64,000 bases of DNA from NCBI RefSeq assembly GCF_010183535.1, contig NC_071329.1, positions 4,216,001 to 4,280,000 on the forward strand, written 5' to 3'. The stretch comes from Caenorhabditis remanei (lineage: Eukaryota > Nematoda > Chromadorea > Rhabditida > Rhabditidae). Positions within the stretch are counted from its first letter, which is position 1. The number at the start of each line of letters is the position of its first letter. Below the pieces are notes generated by a model, which worked only from the letters and a program-made list of their open reading frames with translations, was not told where the DNA came from and did no database searches. A program made the translations under genes and the position numbers. Positions 1 to 11,119 of this stretch are shown here, one piece after another.

Positions 1-1263
1 TTTTGTTAATTTCAGCTTGTATTTTTCGCATTTTTTGCTCAAAAAACATTCCAAAACTTCAATTTTCATGAAAAAACTCAAATTTTCAATAATTTAATTA
101 CCGTAATATTTAAAGGCGCATCGCCAAATTCCTTCTCGGGTCTCGCCACGCCCTTCATTAAAAACATTTTAAAATTCAATTTCTTTCAATTTTCACACGG
201 CCTCCTGCAGAGGCCCTCTCAAAGTACTGTGCGCAGTACATTGAGAGGGCCTTCGCTGGAGGCCGTGTTTTCAGCATTTTTCAGAATTTTTCAGCCTTTT
301 TCTCAAGTTTCCCTCATTTTCTTCACATTTCTGGTGTAATTTTCTTATTCCCCCACTCGAATTACCACTTGAAAATTGCATGTTTCCAACTTTGAAGTGT
401 ACTCGTTAGGCTAGTCGACCCATAAAAATGAGTGTTTTTTTTTTTGGAGAACCCAATTTCTGTGTTCAAAGTTCTGTTTCTTGCACTTTTTCCGCCAGAG
501 AAAGTTCAGAATTTTTAAATTTTTTTAATCTAAAAATTTCGAAAATTTCCGAAATTTCTCTCTGGAGAATTCAGAATCCGTCGGAATATCAAGTAGTACA
601 TTATGCATGTTTTCAACATAACACTCGTCATCTAGATATAGGAAAAACCGATTAAAGCGATTAATTGGCTTGAAAACGACTTCTTTCTCTTTTTTGACCC
701 AACGTTTAGACGTTTTCTATGTTGAAGTTTCGAATTTTGAATACAGAAAATTTATCGTTTTCAAAAGAAAATACATGTGATAGTTCTGTTCGAAACTTCG
801 CAATTTTGCTGCATAGTTTGTTTTTGAGCTCATTTTTTCTAGTTTTCGACCGCTTTTTCTGAATTTCATATAGTTTTGACGCTGATATTTGTTTATTTTG
901 TGCGGTTGTTGATTCCTTTTAAAACTAAGTTGTTTCCAGACACACATTACTTTTTGCAGTTTCGCCGCATAATTTGTTTTCTGAGCGTTGTTATCTATAT
1001 TTTCAGCAGTTTTGAACTTTATTTTCAGAGTTTTGAATTCTTGTACGAGTCAAAAGTGTCAAATCATTTTGAAAAACCAATTAGCTTCGATCAAAATCTT
1101 TTCTTTTGCAATTTCGCCGCATAATTTGTTTTCTGAGGGATATCGCAGATTTAACCAATTTTTGCCTCAAAATGTTGTTACTTTTGCTGCTCGAAAACAT
1201 TGAATTTGAATGAAAAATATGTGAATTTTGCCGCAAAGGTTAGTTTTTGAGCGTTTTTCTTGG
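1..1263. other. intergenic, no gene seen
   Basis: AT-rich sequence with T- and A-runs. A TTTAAAGGCGC word near 110-121 resembles the core of a common Caenorhabditis repeat. A 72-bp foldback lies at 196-267. Short open frames here show no coding character. Confidence 0.6.
190..273. repeat. 72-bp perfect-ended foldback with 6-bp flanking repeats
   Basis: 196-267 is a hairpin with about 33-bp arms (CACGGCCTCC... / ...GGAGGCCGTG) around a GTGCGC loop and only a few mismatches. TTTTCA flanks it on both sides (190-195 and 268-273), which fits an inserted element. Confidence 0.7.
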
Positions 1264-1499
1264 GTTTTAAGCATAGTTGTCAAGGCCCGGGCAAATTGGC
1301 GCGATAGTCAAATTTTCAAATTTTTTCAATTTTTTCTTCGAAAAAGTCAAATTTTCGACTATTGTTCAGAATTAGAAGAAATTCTGATAAAATTGTCAGA
1401 AATAATCACATTTTCGATGAAAAATTGAAAAAATTTCGATAAAAAATTGGAAAAAAAGGTCATTTTTTGAAGCCGGGCCTTGACAACAATGGTTTTAAG
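1264..1499. mobile_element. hAT-like MITE, element A
   Basis: Element 1272-1491 has termini CATAGTTGTCAAGGCCCGG and, on the other strand, CATTGTTGTCAAGGCCCGG. GTTTTAAG flanks it at 1264-1271 and 1492-1499, an exact 8-bp target duplication typical of hAT transposons. It has no coding capacity. Confidence 0.75.
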
Positions 1500-1788
1500 C
1501 AGACTTGTCACGGGCCGGGTCACAGTACAAAAATTTGAAAATTTGAATTTTTTTGAAAATTTTTTGATTTTTTCGCAAAAAAAAGTCGAATTTTCGACTA
1601 TGTTTTTACATATCGATAAAACTCAAGTGTACATAGGATTTTTGACGATTTTTGATGAAAATTTTAAATAATTTCGAAAATTTTGTGAAAAAATTGTGCT
1701 CATTTTTTGACTCCGGGCCGGCAACTTTCTCTACCGGCCCGACGGGCCGAGCCGGGCCGGGCCGATATTTTGCAAGTATGGTTTTAAG
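1492..1788. mobile_element. hAT-like MITE, element B, adjacent to A
   Basis: Element 1500-1780 starts CAGACTTGTCACGGGCCGG and ends, reading the other strand, CATACTTGCAAAATATCGGCC. It is flanked by GTTTTAAG at 1492-1499 (shared with element A) and 1781-1788. The ends resemble the larger element at 46377-47004. Confidence 0.72.
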
Positions 1789-1826
1789 TGATTTTCTGTA
1801 TCTTCTCGAGCTTTCTCATGCGTACA

Positions 1827-2049
1827 TACCGTAAAAACTGTAATAGAAGGGCACCCCGAGATGTCAGTTCTAGACGGTATATCTCGCTTTCCAAAAAATA
1901 TATCAAAAAGTTGTCAACTGACAAAAAATTATTCAATATCCATTGAATATTTCATTAGTTGGTAAAATTTTCATAGCTGTGAAACCCGCCGAGCCATAAT
2001 GCTCTAAACTTTTCCAAGTGGGTGCCCTTATATTACAGGTTTTACGGTA
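1827..2049. mobile_element. Tc1/mariner-like MITE with TA flanks
   Basis: Termini CCGTAAAAACTGTAATA and the reverse complement of TATTACAGGTTTTACGG, flanked by TA at 1827-1828 and 2048-2049. The subterminal GGGCACC/GGTGCCC also pairs. A longer relative with the same ends is at 52306-52767. Confidence 0.65.
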
Positions 2050-2644
2050 GTCGAATTAGAGTTCTTTTTCTTGTTTTCATTTCTGAAATTGCAATTTTTC
2101 CCTAAAAAAGCCGGTAATGCTGCTTTTTCTACAGTCTAGTATCTAAAAAAAAACCAGTATTCAACGAATCCAGATAATTCCACTGCAATTTTTTCACAGT
2201 TTCGAATAAAAGCTGAGAAACCAATTGAAATTATCGCTTAAAATTTTCATTTTCAAAAAATGTTTCAAAATATTTAAAATTTTACACTTCTCAACCATTA
2301 TATTCAAAAAACGAATAAAATAAGTAACGAAATGGCAAAAAATGCTCGCTTTCACCTAAGAATACACGGATTTTTGTTTTTCTGATACTAGGTCCCTCCA
2401 ATTCCAAATTACACACCGTTTCTTTCCCTTATTTCCGAAACGGTAATTTCAAAATTAGGTCAACCTTTGACGGGGGTTAATCCAATAACTCCCCCAATTT
2501 CTAAGCAACCCGTCAACTTGGATTACTCTATCCTATTATTGCTCATGGTACGATAATTACCTTATAGGGAATAAGTTCCAAAATGTGTAGAAAATATGAA
2601 AATTGCTATGATGATACTCAACCCGAAAAGTTGCCAAAAAATTC

Positions 2645-2835
2645 TCAAAAGTGGTCTGTTCTGACTGTGCCTGGCCGAACTTTTTCATTTTGGGTTTCTA
2701 GGCCAGTAGTTGCGAAGTTGCGCAACTTGCGAACGAAAAGCTCGTCCACCGTGAGTTTGGCGATGGAAGAATTTTCTCTTACAACCGTTGGCCTAGAAAT
2801 CCGAACAGAGAAAGTTCGGCCACTCACAACAGATC
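2645..2835. repeat. inverted repeat, about 190 bp
   Basis: The arms begin CAAAAGTGGTCTGTTCTGAC and end with the matching GATCACTTTTGAG; both contain GGCCGAACTTT...TTTCTAGGCCA. Related fragments occur near 7549-7600 and 61660-61730. Confidence 0.6.
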
Positions 2836-2849
2836 ACTTTTGAGCATTT

Positions 2850-3733
2850 TTTCCAATTGACAATTCGCGTTTTAGAAATTTTTTCGAGAGTTCCGAATAT
2901 TTTAAATCATAGTCATAGATTACCGTAATTCCGTTTTTATGAAGTTTTTACAGTAAGCATTTGTTTTAAATTCTACCAAAAATAAGCTCCGCCCCTTTAG
3001 CCATAATGACTCCCCACTCTCCAAAAGCCACAAAATTACTATGTTTTCGACATGAGCCTCTAGCCTAATAGCCACCGCCTCCGGATACAAGCGGATATCA
3101 TGAATTTATTGTTCTCCTTTCCTTTCTTCTCATTTTCTTTTTTGTTATTGTTTTCTTTTCTTTTTGCATTGACTAAGCGAGAGTCGGGGTGCTCTCTCGA
3201 TTGCCTAATCAAACAACAGTATCGGTGTCCCTTCAAAAAAGAGAAGAAGACCCCGCCGGTGGGAACCCCCCTGGGGTAATTGGGTGTGGGAGATGATAGA
3301 TGGAATGGGGTTAAAAGGGAGCCGAAAAATGAAGGAAAATCGGCTGGGAAATACTTTTTCTCAAGATTTTTCGTTTAACTTATAAAAAAATGTGCAATAA
3401 GTAGGTTTCTACCCGGATTTTTTTCGGTTTTGAATACTGAAAATGGGCGTGGCTTTTGAGTTTTCCGTGATAAAATTTGAACCTAGATACACAGATTCTT
3501 GTCTGAAAATTTGTTATATCTCGGTTCATTATAATAATTTTCAAAATCTAAGAGCTGATTCAGATTCCTCATGAGGTTAAGTTTTTTTCTAAAAAAAAAA
3601 CTCGGAAGCCACGCCCATTTTCAGCAAATTTTGTCACGTTGGGATGTTTTCAACGATGATCTAGAAGAGATCAGATATTTGTGAGTTTTAAATAGTTTTT
3701 ACTGGATTTACTGACATTCTTCAAAATTCGAAT
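2850..3733. other. upstream vab-1 DNA with a candidate regulatory block
   Basis: No gene seen. 3060-3330 is less AT-rich and carries a module repeated at 4562-4620. 3438-3623 is an inverted pair ending GAAAATGGGCGTGGCTT / AAGCCACGCCCATTTTC. Confidence 0.5.
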
Positions 3734-4025
3734 GTGCTTTTCAGAGTTGAGCGGAATTCCGCCTTCCGCTTTTCGCTAAATTTTTTCTTATTTCCGCTTT
3801 CCGCCTCCGTCGTTTTAAGATATTTTTTTCCGCCTTCCGCCTAGAGGATTTCAGCTTGAAAAATTTGTACTAACAATTATTACCAAAAAAGGAAATTTAA
3901 TACAGATTTAAGCATTTTTGAAAGCTTTTTACAACAAAATAAGGCCACTTTTTGCCAATTTTTTCATTCCGCTTTCCGCCTTCCGCCATTTCAAAAATCA
4001 CATTCCGCTCAGCTCCGGTGCTTTT
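3734..4025. mobile_element. hAT-like MITE with GTGCTTTT target duplication
   Basis: Element 3742-4017 has termini CAGAGTTGAGCGGAAT and CGGAGCTGAGCGGAAT (opposite strand) and repeats of CCGCTTTCCGCCTTCCGCC near both ends. GTGCTTTT occurs exactly at 3734-3741 and 4018-4025. Confidence 0.72.
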
Positions 4026-4870
4026 TCATGATTTTCCTATCTAATTACTCAAAAATGTCAAATTTTAAGTGAATAACACGTTTTCAATCTGAAAACAGTC
4101 AATTTCGAATTAAAATATCGAGAATTGCCACTTTTTGAGACTTTTAGTCATAAAAACCTGGTTTTTCGATAATTTTAGTGTTAAAAACAGATTTTCTAAC
4201 TTGTAAAGTCGACTTTCGCTGTACAAAAAAGAAACTCCAATTTCCCAGAGTTTTACTAAGGAAAAGACATTTTTCGCACCATTTTCAGCATCTATGAAAT
4301 TTCTTATCAGTCTTCACAATAGTTTTCGTTTTTTTCTCATTTTTGAAAATATGTCAATTTTCATAGTTGTTTTGACCAATTATCGCGCCCTGTTTGGACA
4401 ATCCCCAAAAAAACTATACCCACGTCATCACCTCATCGATTCTCATTGCAAACGAACACCAACTAATTAATAATTACTATGATCACCACCACCATCACCA
4501 ATTCTCTTTGTACTTTCCTAATCGTGGAGCAATCTCTCTCATCAGTGTTGTTTTTTGTGCCCCTAATCAAACACACACAACAGTATCGGTGTCCCCCTTT
4601 CGTTGAAAAGAAGACCCCCATTGAGAGAGTATGTACAGAGAGAAGGAGGAGAGCATGGGAACGGCAATTAGCACCTCTCATTCATCATCACCTCCTTTTT
4701 GGTATTCTTTTGAGTTTTTGGAAGAGGTGAGAACATGAAATTGAGCGGTGTTAAGGCCACTTAAGGTTATTGATTGCTTTATTTTAGATATAGGTTTTTT
4801 AATGGATTTTCAGTGATTTTGAGAGGAAACCGCTTGATTTTCGTATGAGTGTAAATATAGAGAACATGAT

Positions 4871-5275
4871 ATGGCAAACAGGGATGTGCGGAAATAAAAA
4901 TTTCGGAAATCGGAACTTTTCCGAATTTTAATTTCGGAAATTTCGGAAACTCGGTTTTTCAAATTTTTCATAGTCAAAATCCAATAAATATGCAGTAGAA
5001 ACTAAAAATTTTGTAAATTTTGACTCAGGTGTGACGTTTTGGCACCGTTTACGTTGGTTTTGCAGCGATTTCTTTTGATTCCGCACAAATTCTTTTTTTT
5101 TTATCATCACAAAAATATTTGAAATTTCGGAAAAAAGTTTTTTCCGAAAAAATTTATCGGAAATTTCCGAAAGTTCCGAAAATAAAATTCGGAAATTTTC
5201 CGACGGAAAACAGTTCCGAAAAAGTCGGAAATTTCGGAATTTCCGATTTCCGTTCCGCACATCCCTGATGGCAAA
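4871..5275. mobile_element. hAT-like MITE, CAGGGATGTGCGG ends
   Basis: Element 4879-5267 (389 bp) has inverted ends CAGGGATGTGCGG / CCGCACATCCCTG and an interior of repeated TTTCGGAAATTTCCG words. ATGGCAAA is duplicated exactly at 4871-4878 and 5268-5275. CAGGG termini with 8-bp duplications are classic for hAT. Confidence 0.82.
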
Positions 5276-6420
5276 CGTTCAAGCTGAAATATCTGTAATT
5301 TTCATGATTTCCAAATCTAGCGCATTTTCTCGGCCATTTCTAAACAGTTTTATTTTGTTAATTCAAAATTTCAGCCAAAAAACCATACTTGGCTTGCTGA
5401 CCCCGCTGTCAGGCTCCTTTTGATTTACTAAAAATCCAAAAACGTGAACTCAAAATCTTGGAAATATTGATGTTGCTTTTCGAATTTGACGATTTTTCTT
5501 CTGTTTTTAAAATTTCCCGTTATCTTTACCCAATTTTCTGACAAGATCGAGTTCAAGACACCCCTGACTAGTTGGATTCCTTTTTTCATCGATTTTTAGC
5601 ACAATCCGTAAATTACCTAGTTTTGACCTATCAGTCAACATTTTCAATCTGAAAATGACCGAATATAACTATCATTCGACCGTGGGTTCACTCCGAGCCA
5701 TCTGCTCCAAAAGTGACGTGTAACACTACTTGGCACTCGTGATGACACGATTATTAGCATTTGAGTAGTATAAGTGAGAACAGATGATAGTGAGAAGACG
5801 AAATCTTCCCGAGAGACAGAGGAAACAGGTTGTATTATGGTCTTACCTCCTCTCGTTTTCCTCGAGAAGAGACGTTTTTTTTTTTGGGTAAAACGGCTTA
5901 CTTCTCGATTCGATTTCTCTCTATTGCCTTCCCTTTTGTTTGTGTTTCATTAGACATTCTATTCACTTTTCTTCTCTCGATGAGATGTAGCAGTTTTCTT
6001 CGTTGTAAATTCTTTATTCGTTTTTTTGAGTGAAAATCTGGGGTTTGGGGGGATGAAATTGATGGAAAATCTCGGATTTTCATATTTAGTTGATTTTTCA
6101 TTCTAGGCATGAACCGTGCCGCAAAACTTGCAAAAATGGGCGTGGCTTAGCGTCTCGAAGCAATACTGTGGTCCACTGTTCCATTCTGAATAGCTAAGCC
6201 ACGCCCCTTTTTTTGCAAGTTCTGCGGCGTGATTCATTAGTAAACCGTCTATTCTGTCGTTTTTGAGCTAAAATTTGCCGAAAATTGACTCAAAAGTCGC
6301 TTAAATCCTGAATTTTGTGTTTTTCTAGAGTGTTGAATGAGGTTTTCGCGATTTTTACTAGAAAAATTGCTGGAAAATCACTTCCATTGCTATTCTAGCC
6401 ATTTACTTGTTCCAGACACC
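5276..6420. other. intergenic, no gene seen
   Basis: Mostly AT-rich. 5690-5850 is a low-repeat block with CT-rich and GAGA-like words. 6118-6229 is an inverted pair with GCCGCAAAACTTGCAAAAATG on one side and the matching TTGCAAGTTCTGCGGCG on the other. Confidence 0.5.
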
Positions 6421-6426
6421 GTTTAG

Positions 6427-6883
6427 GCAGGGACAGTAATATTTCCAGCCACGCCCCTTTTTGCAAAGTTGCAGCATAAAAATCGGAAAAATGTTGTATT
6501 TTAGTTGATTTTAAAGCATTTACACCAGAAAAAAACGGAAAAAATCGTGTTTTAATAGAATTTTTGCTCTAAAACCGCAAAAATCACCAATAAATTGTCG
6601 GGACAATTTTAACATATGAATTATGCCACAAAACTAGCCGAAATTGGCGTGGTTTAGGTTCCCGAAACATTTCATAAAGTTTTGTGGCATAATTTATATG
6701 TTAAAACTGTCCCGACAATTTATTGGTGATTTTTGCGGTTTTAGAGCAAAAAATTCTATTAAAAACACGATTTTTTTTCTGGTGAAAATGCTTTAAAATC
6801 AACTAAAATACAACATTTTTCCGATTTTTATGCGGCAACTTTGCAAAAAGGGGCGTGACCTTGAAATATTACTGTCCCTGACC
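6427..6883. mobile_element. 457-bp long inverted repeat with CAGGGACAGT ends
   Basis: Arms of about 210 bp pair almost throughout, from CAGGGACAGTAATATTTC to GAAATATTACTGTCCCTG, around a spacer near 6640-6670. I see no matching 8-bp flanks, so the target duplication has decayed or the ends were altered. Confidence 0.75.
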
Positions 6884-7362
6884 AAAATAGGTTTCTCCTC
6901 GAATCCAAATTCTCAATTCTAAATAAGAAAATAAAATAAAGGAAATTCCCTAATTGATAATTAGTTTCCGATATTTATAAACCTAATCAAAGTAATGATG
7001 ACCAACCCCAAAGTATAGTACAGGCAATAAATTATGGGGTGTCCATTCCCGACTATATAAGGAGAGAGGGGACGATATTACGCAAAAACATCAAAAGCGG
7101 CGCCGGCGTTGTCACCAGATAGCAAGAGAAGAGCGGGGGGGAAATGGAAAGCACACACACAAACTTATCAACAACAACATGAGAATATATATATAACATT
7201 TTTGATGATGATGATGATGACATGGTATTGGGACGTGTATAGTCATGCATCCCCCCTTTTTTTGCATTTGGTTGGAAACTTTTAGTTTAGAAAGTTTTTG
7301 ACAGAAATTTGAGTTTTTAGCCAAGATGGATTACGGTAGTCTGACTATGTGAAGGTTTAGAA

Positions 7363-7418
7363 AAATATGGACATTCTAATGATAACACTCAAGTATTATC
7401 ATAAGAATGTTCATATTT
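7363..7418. repeat. 23-bp-arm hairpin
   Basis: AAATATGGACATTCTAATGATAA pairs with the downstream TTATCATAAGAATGTTCATATTT at two mismatches, around a 10-base loop. Its size is like a small foldback or a pre-miRNA-type hairpin; expression is unknown. Confidence 0.5.
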
Positions 7419-7447
7419 TTATACACAATTTTCAATAAATTTTTCTA

Positions 7448-7722
7448 AAAGTTAAAGACGATTACGGTAATTTCGGCATACATTTAAAAATACGGAAACA
7501 ATTCTGAAAATTCCTATGAATTTACTCAAAAACAGTCACGAAACGCAAATTTTTGAGCACTGGCCGAATTTTTCCTGTTGGATTTCTAGGCCAGGACAGA
7601 AAAAACTCGTTTTTACGGATTTCTTGCGGATTTTGAATATTTTCATAGGAATTTTCATATTTTTCTCTCCTAGATTTGAAATTTATGCCACTATTACAGT
7701 AATCGTCTTTAACTTTGCGAAA
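7448..7722. repeat. inverted repeat around AAGTTAAAGACGATTAC
   Basis: The left end AAGTTAAAGACGATTACGGTAA pairs with the right end TTACAGTAATCGTCTTTAACTT, and inner words TTCCTATGAAT/ATAGGAATT also pair. A CTGGCCGAATTT...TTTCTAGGCCAG inner hairpin relates it to 2645-2835. Confidence 0.5.
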
Positions 7723-9240
7723 AACTGATTGAAATTTTGATTTTTTTTTCTCTTATTTTTTAGATCAGTTTTGAGCTTTATCGAAAATCAATCGAATTTT
7801 GCTCAAAACCAGAAATCTCGGTCTGGAAATGCCATTTTTGAATGTTTAAAGTGAAAATTTCAGTCTTTTTCACTCAAATTACTCAAATGGGTTATTTGAT
7901 GTGAGGTTATATGCGTAATATGCCAACTGAACTGAAAAACCCGAATCGGAGAGTAATTTCCAGTCAAAAATCTGCCCATTGAGCTCTTTTAGCGATATAA
8001 GACTTAAATGGCTAAAAGTGGTTAAAAACCACATTTTCTGAAGTTTTTTGGTTCAAAAGCCGTCTCAAATCTGACAAAAATCATCATTTTTAGGTTAATC
8101 GCGTTAACTTGACCTTAATCTATCATGAAAATCTGAAAGTCCGGTGGAGCGCATTTGCTATCCCTTAACACCATTTCTACCGTAATATCACCAACTCAAA
8201 AAAGACACACTTTTTCCCGCAAAAGTGGTTGTAACATATCAAGGTGGTCAAAAGCTATGTGTCTATTTTTTCACACGCTCCATTGTCCTCCCCATATTTA
8301 CATTCGGTTCCCCTCATACATGTATCTGACCATCTTTCATAATGTAACCAGTCTCTTGTACTCGAGTCGCTAGTCGCAAATCACTTTCCTCGATTCTCGA
8401 TTCCCCGCGGTTATTCATCACCGGGGTTACGTAATTCGGTGGGGATGGGCGTAGAGAAGAGGACAGACTGATTATAATTATGATAGAATGGATTTCATCT
8501 TCCACACATGTTTGGAGATGGGGTTACAAAGTTACGACCCCCCCGATTCCGAAACCACGGGCGGCGCGGTCGTAAATCTGTTGTTATCCTCGGCCACCAC
8601 CACCACAACACTTCACCACCAGAAGGTTTACGCGGTTATCATTATAAATCATGTTTATCCGCGTAACCACCTCCTCAGATTCTTTTATGAGATATCGACG
8701 AGGAGAATGAGGTGGGAACCCTCCCCCTCTTGGTGCTCAGTGGACACGTTGTATATTACTTATATGTAGATCTAGATCTAGATCTATCTACAGTAATGAC
8801 CGTTTTTAGACCAGTATGTAAGAGCGCTCTGTTGAGAATAGATAGGATAAGCTATAGTGTTATTATAGCTGAAATTCGTGACAGTTCTCTTATTCTTAAC
8901 CTCGTCTTGAACTGCCAAGTGGGGGAAAGGGATAGATAGTGTGGACTGGTGATCTGGGAAGATTTAGATGTGTTGGGAAGTCGTGGACTAGTTTTAGCTT
9001 TTTTTAGAATTCTCGGTCATCGTCGACTGTGCTCAGATCGTTTTCTGCCATTTCTGCCGCTTTTTAGGCTTTTGGCCTAGATTTCCGTGTTTAACGGGTT
9101 TTGTGCGGTTTCAAAGTCATGGCCTAAGTTTCGCCATAAATTGAAAAGTTAGGCCATAATCTTAGGCTTGTTTGTGAGAAAAGGTTGTTTTTGTAAGAAT
9201 TCATCCATTTTTTTTACAATTTTAAGAATTGGTCTGATAT
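7723..9240. other. vab-1 upstream, low-repeat block
   Basis: No gene seen. 8130-8940 has fewer repeats, a CGGGCGG word at 8558-8564 and a short AGATCT tandem at 8767-8790. It is a candidate regulatory block by composition only. Confidence 0.4.
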
Positions 9241-9560
9241 TTACATATTCGGGAAGTACGGTCGTTATGGCGTCTGATTTCAGAACGTGTTTCTGAATCC
9301 CCATGTCTTCAGCTTTCCATTCGTATACGTTTCGATCTGAAATTCCGTCAGAATCAGGTCGAAAACGTCTTTTATCTTAAAAAGAGTTTTTCTCAGCCAA
9401 TTTTGCTCCGATCAGAAATCTAAGAACGGATTCAGAATCCCTACGTCCTTAGCTTTCGATTCGTCTATTTTTCACTCTGAAATTCCGTCTGGAAGATTCA
9501 GAATCCCTACGTCTTCTGATCTGAAATTCTGTTGATTTCAGAGTGGTGGCCTAGGTTTCT
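9240..9560. repeat. AGCTTTCGATTCGT / GAATCC dispersed repeat, upstream copy
   Basis: Units such as GAATCCCTACGTCCTTAGC, TTTCGATTCGT and GAAATTCCGTC recur with spacing of about 100 bp. The same family forms larger palindromes inside vab-1 and ipla-1. Confidence 0.6.
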
Positions 9561-11012
9561 CAGATCTGGAAAGTCCGGTCATGAAAATGGTTAGACCGTT
9601 TCATAACCACATTTCGAGCTTTTTGAAGACATGGCCTAAGTTTCTCATTCTTAGAAAACTCGGTCATTTTCTTCAATTTTCCAAGTGTCTGTCCTAGTTT
9701 TTACATTTTTGAAAATCTCAGCCACGATCATTTTGAGTTTTCCAAAAAATCAAAAAAAAATCCGCTGATTTCCATCGTTCACACCCTTTTTTCACTTTTT
9801 TTGTCAAATTTGAGTTCCATTTGAGCCTCCGCCCCCTTCCTTGTCCAGCAGCTCAAGATCATGGCCTAGATTCTCAAATCATTGAAAGTTATTCCCCTTC
9901 AATTTCCGAAACATTCGAAAATCCACCACTCAATTTTCCATCGAAACACACTAAATGGACAGTTCCATTCTCAATTCTCTTTGTCATTCATGTTCCTTAT
10001 TCCTAATAATCAAATCATCCGCGAAATTGGTGACTTCTGGATTAAGCCCCCCCCCCCCCCTCCGCTACCAAAACACTAAGTGGATTCAATTCATCTCTCT
10101 TTTCCGAAGAACACAAAAAGAGACGAACAGTTCTCTCTGTGTGTCTTTCTCCTCTATTCGGCGCACTTTTCGCCTTCTCCGAGAAACGTCTTATTCCTTT
10201 CCTCCTCTCGACGATCACTCTCGCATATGTTTTGCCCCCTCCACCAAAAAAGGGGGCGGGGCTTAGGGGCAGCCACCTGCCCCGCCCCTCCTCCTCCCTC
10301 TCTCTCTCTCTTTCAACGGCCTATCTTTTCGACGCTTTGCCGGGGTGCTGCTGGCCGGAGAGATGCATGAATGTCCGGTCAGAGAGCTCTTTAACTATCT
10401 ATTTCTCTTCGGAGTTACAGTTCTTTCAGACATGGCATAAGTTAGGTCATGTCTGAAAATTTTGAGTTTTTGCATGATTTTCAATTTTGTTTAAAAAATG
10501 GGTTTTCAAATCCCGGTAATTCCCGGTACTATTCCGAATTTCAAAAATTTGGAATAGGGGCGTGGCCTAGAAATCGAGTTTCTGGAAAGTTAGGCCATGA
10601 CATTTTTTGTTGTTTTCTGCAGGTTTTCTAGTTTTTTTTTATTGGTTTTGACTGGATTTTTGAATTTTTTTGAAGTTTAGGATTCCTGTGACTCAGAATT
10701 TGAGTTTTCAGAAATTTTCTGTTTTTTTAACGATTTTTGCAATTTTTGAGTGTATTTTTCATAAAATCGTAATTTCGATTTTGACTGAAATTGGCTAGTT
10801 TTAAGCCGATTTTTTGAGCATTTTTAGCATTTTCGACTGATTTCCAATATTTTTCCATCTTTTGCCCATTTTCTGACCGTTTCTAACAATTTTTCTAGTT
10901 TTCCGTCAATTTTGAATCCATTTTTCACTATTTTTGACAGATTTTTCGCAATTTTCAGCCATTTTATCCCGTTTTTTCACAAATTTTAGACCCCAATATT
11001 CCCTTTTTCCAG
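9561..11012. other. vab-1 proximal upstream region
   Basis: No gene seen. A C14 run lies at 10047-10060, then a CT-rich segment (10080-10330) with a GC-rich, hairpin-prone GGGGCGGGGC / GCCCCGCCCC pair near 10253-10290. 10440-11000 is T-rich and leads into the splice acceptor at 11012. A promoter may lie here; I see no TATA box that I would defend. Confidence 0.4.
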
Positions 11013-11119
11013 ATCGAAACGACGAACTAAATTCACACAAATGCTGCAACGTCGTCACTAAACAAAACTAACCAAAAAAATAGAAGCAACACTCAAAAAA
11101 AACATTTTCCATACAGAAA
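11013..11119 (+). promoter_or_regulatory. vab-1: vab-1 5' leader with 3' splice site
   Basis: TTCCCTTTTTCCAG ending at 11012 is a strong nematode 3' splice site with no supportable upstream coding exon. It could accept a trans-spliced leader (SL1) or an upstream non-coding exon. The 107-base leader that follows is A-rich and contains one short uORF. Confidence 0.5.
11041..11061 (+). other. uORF in the vab-1 leader
   Basis: ATG CTG CAA CGT CGT CAC TAA is a six-residue uORF that ends 58 bases before the VAB-1 ATG, in another frame. It would lie in the mature mRNA if the splice site at 11012 is used. Whether it is translated cannot be told from sequence. Confidence 0.45.

Noticed and set aside
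10080..10370. Overlapping + strand open frames before vab-1
   Set aside because: Low-complexity CT-rich DNA opens all three frames; no splice pattern or domain.
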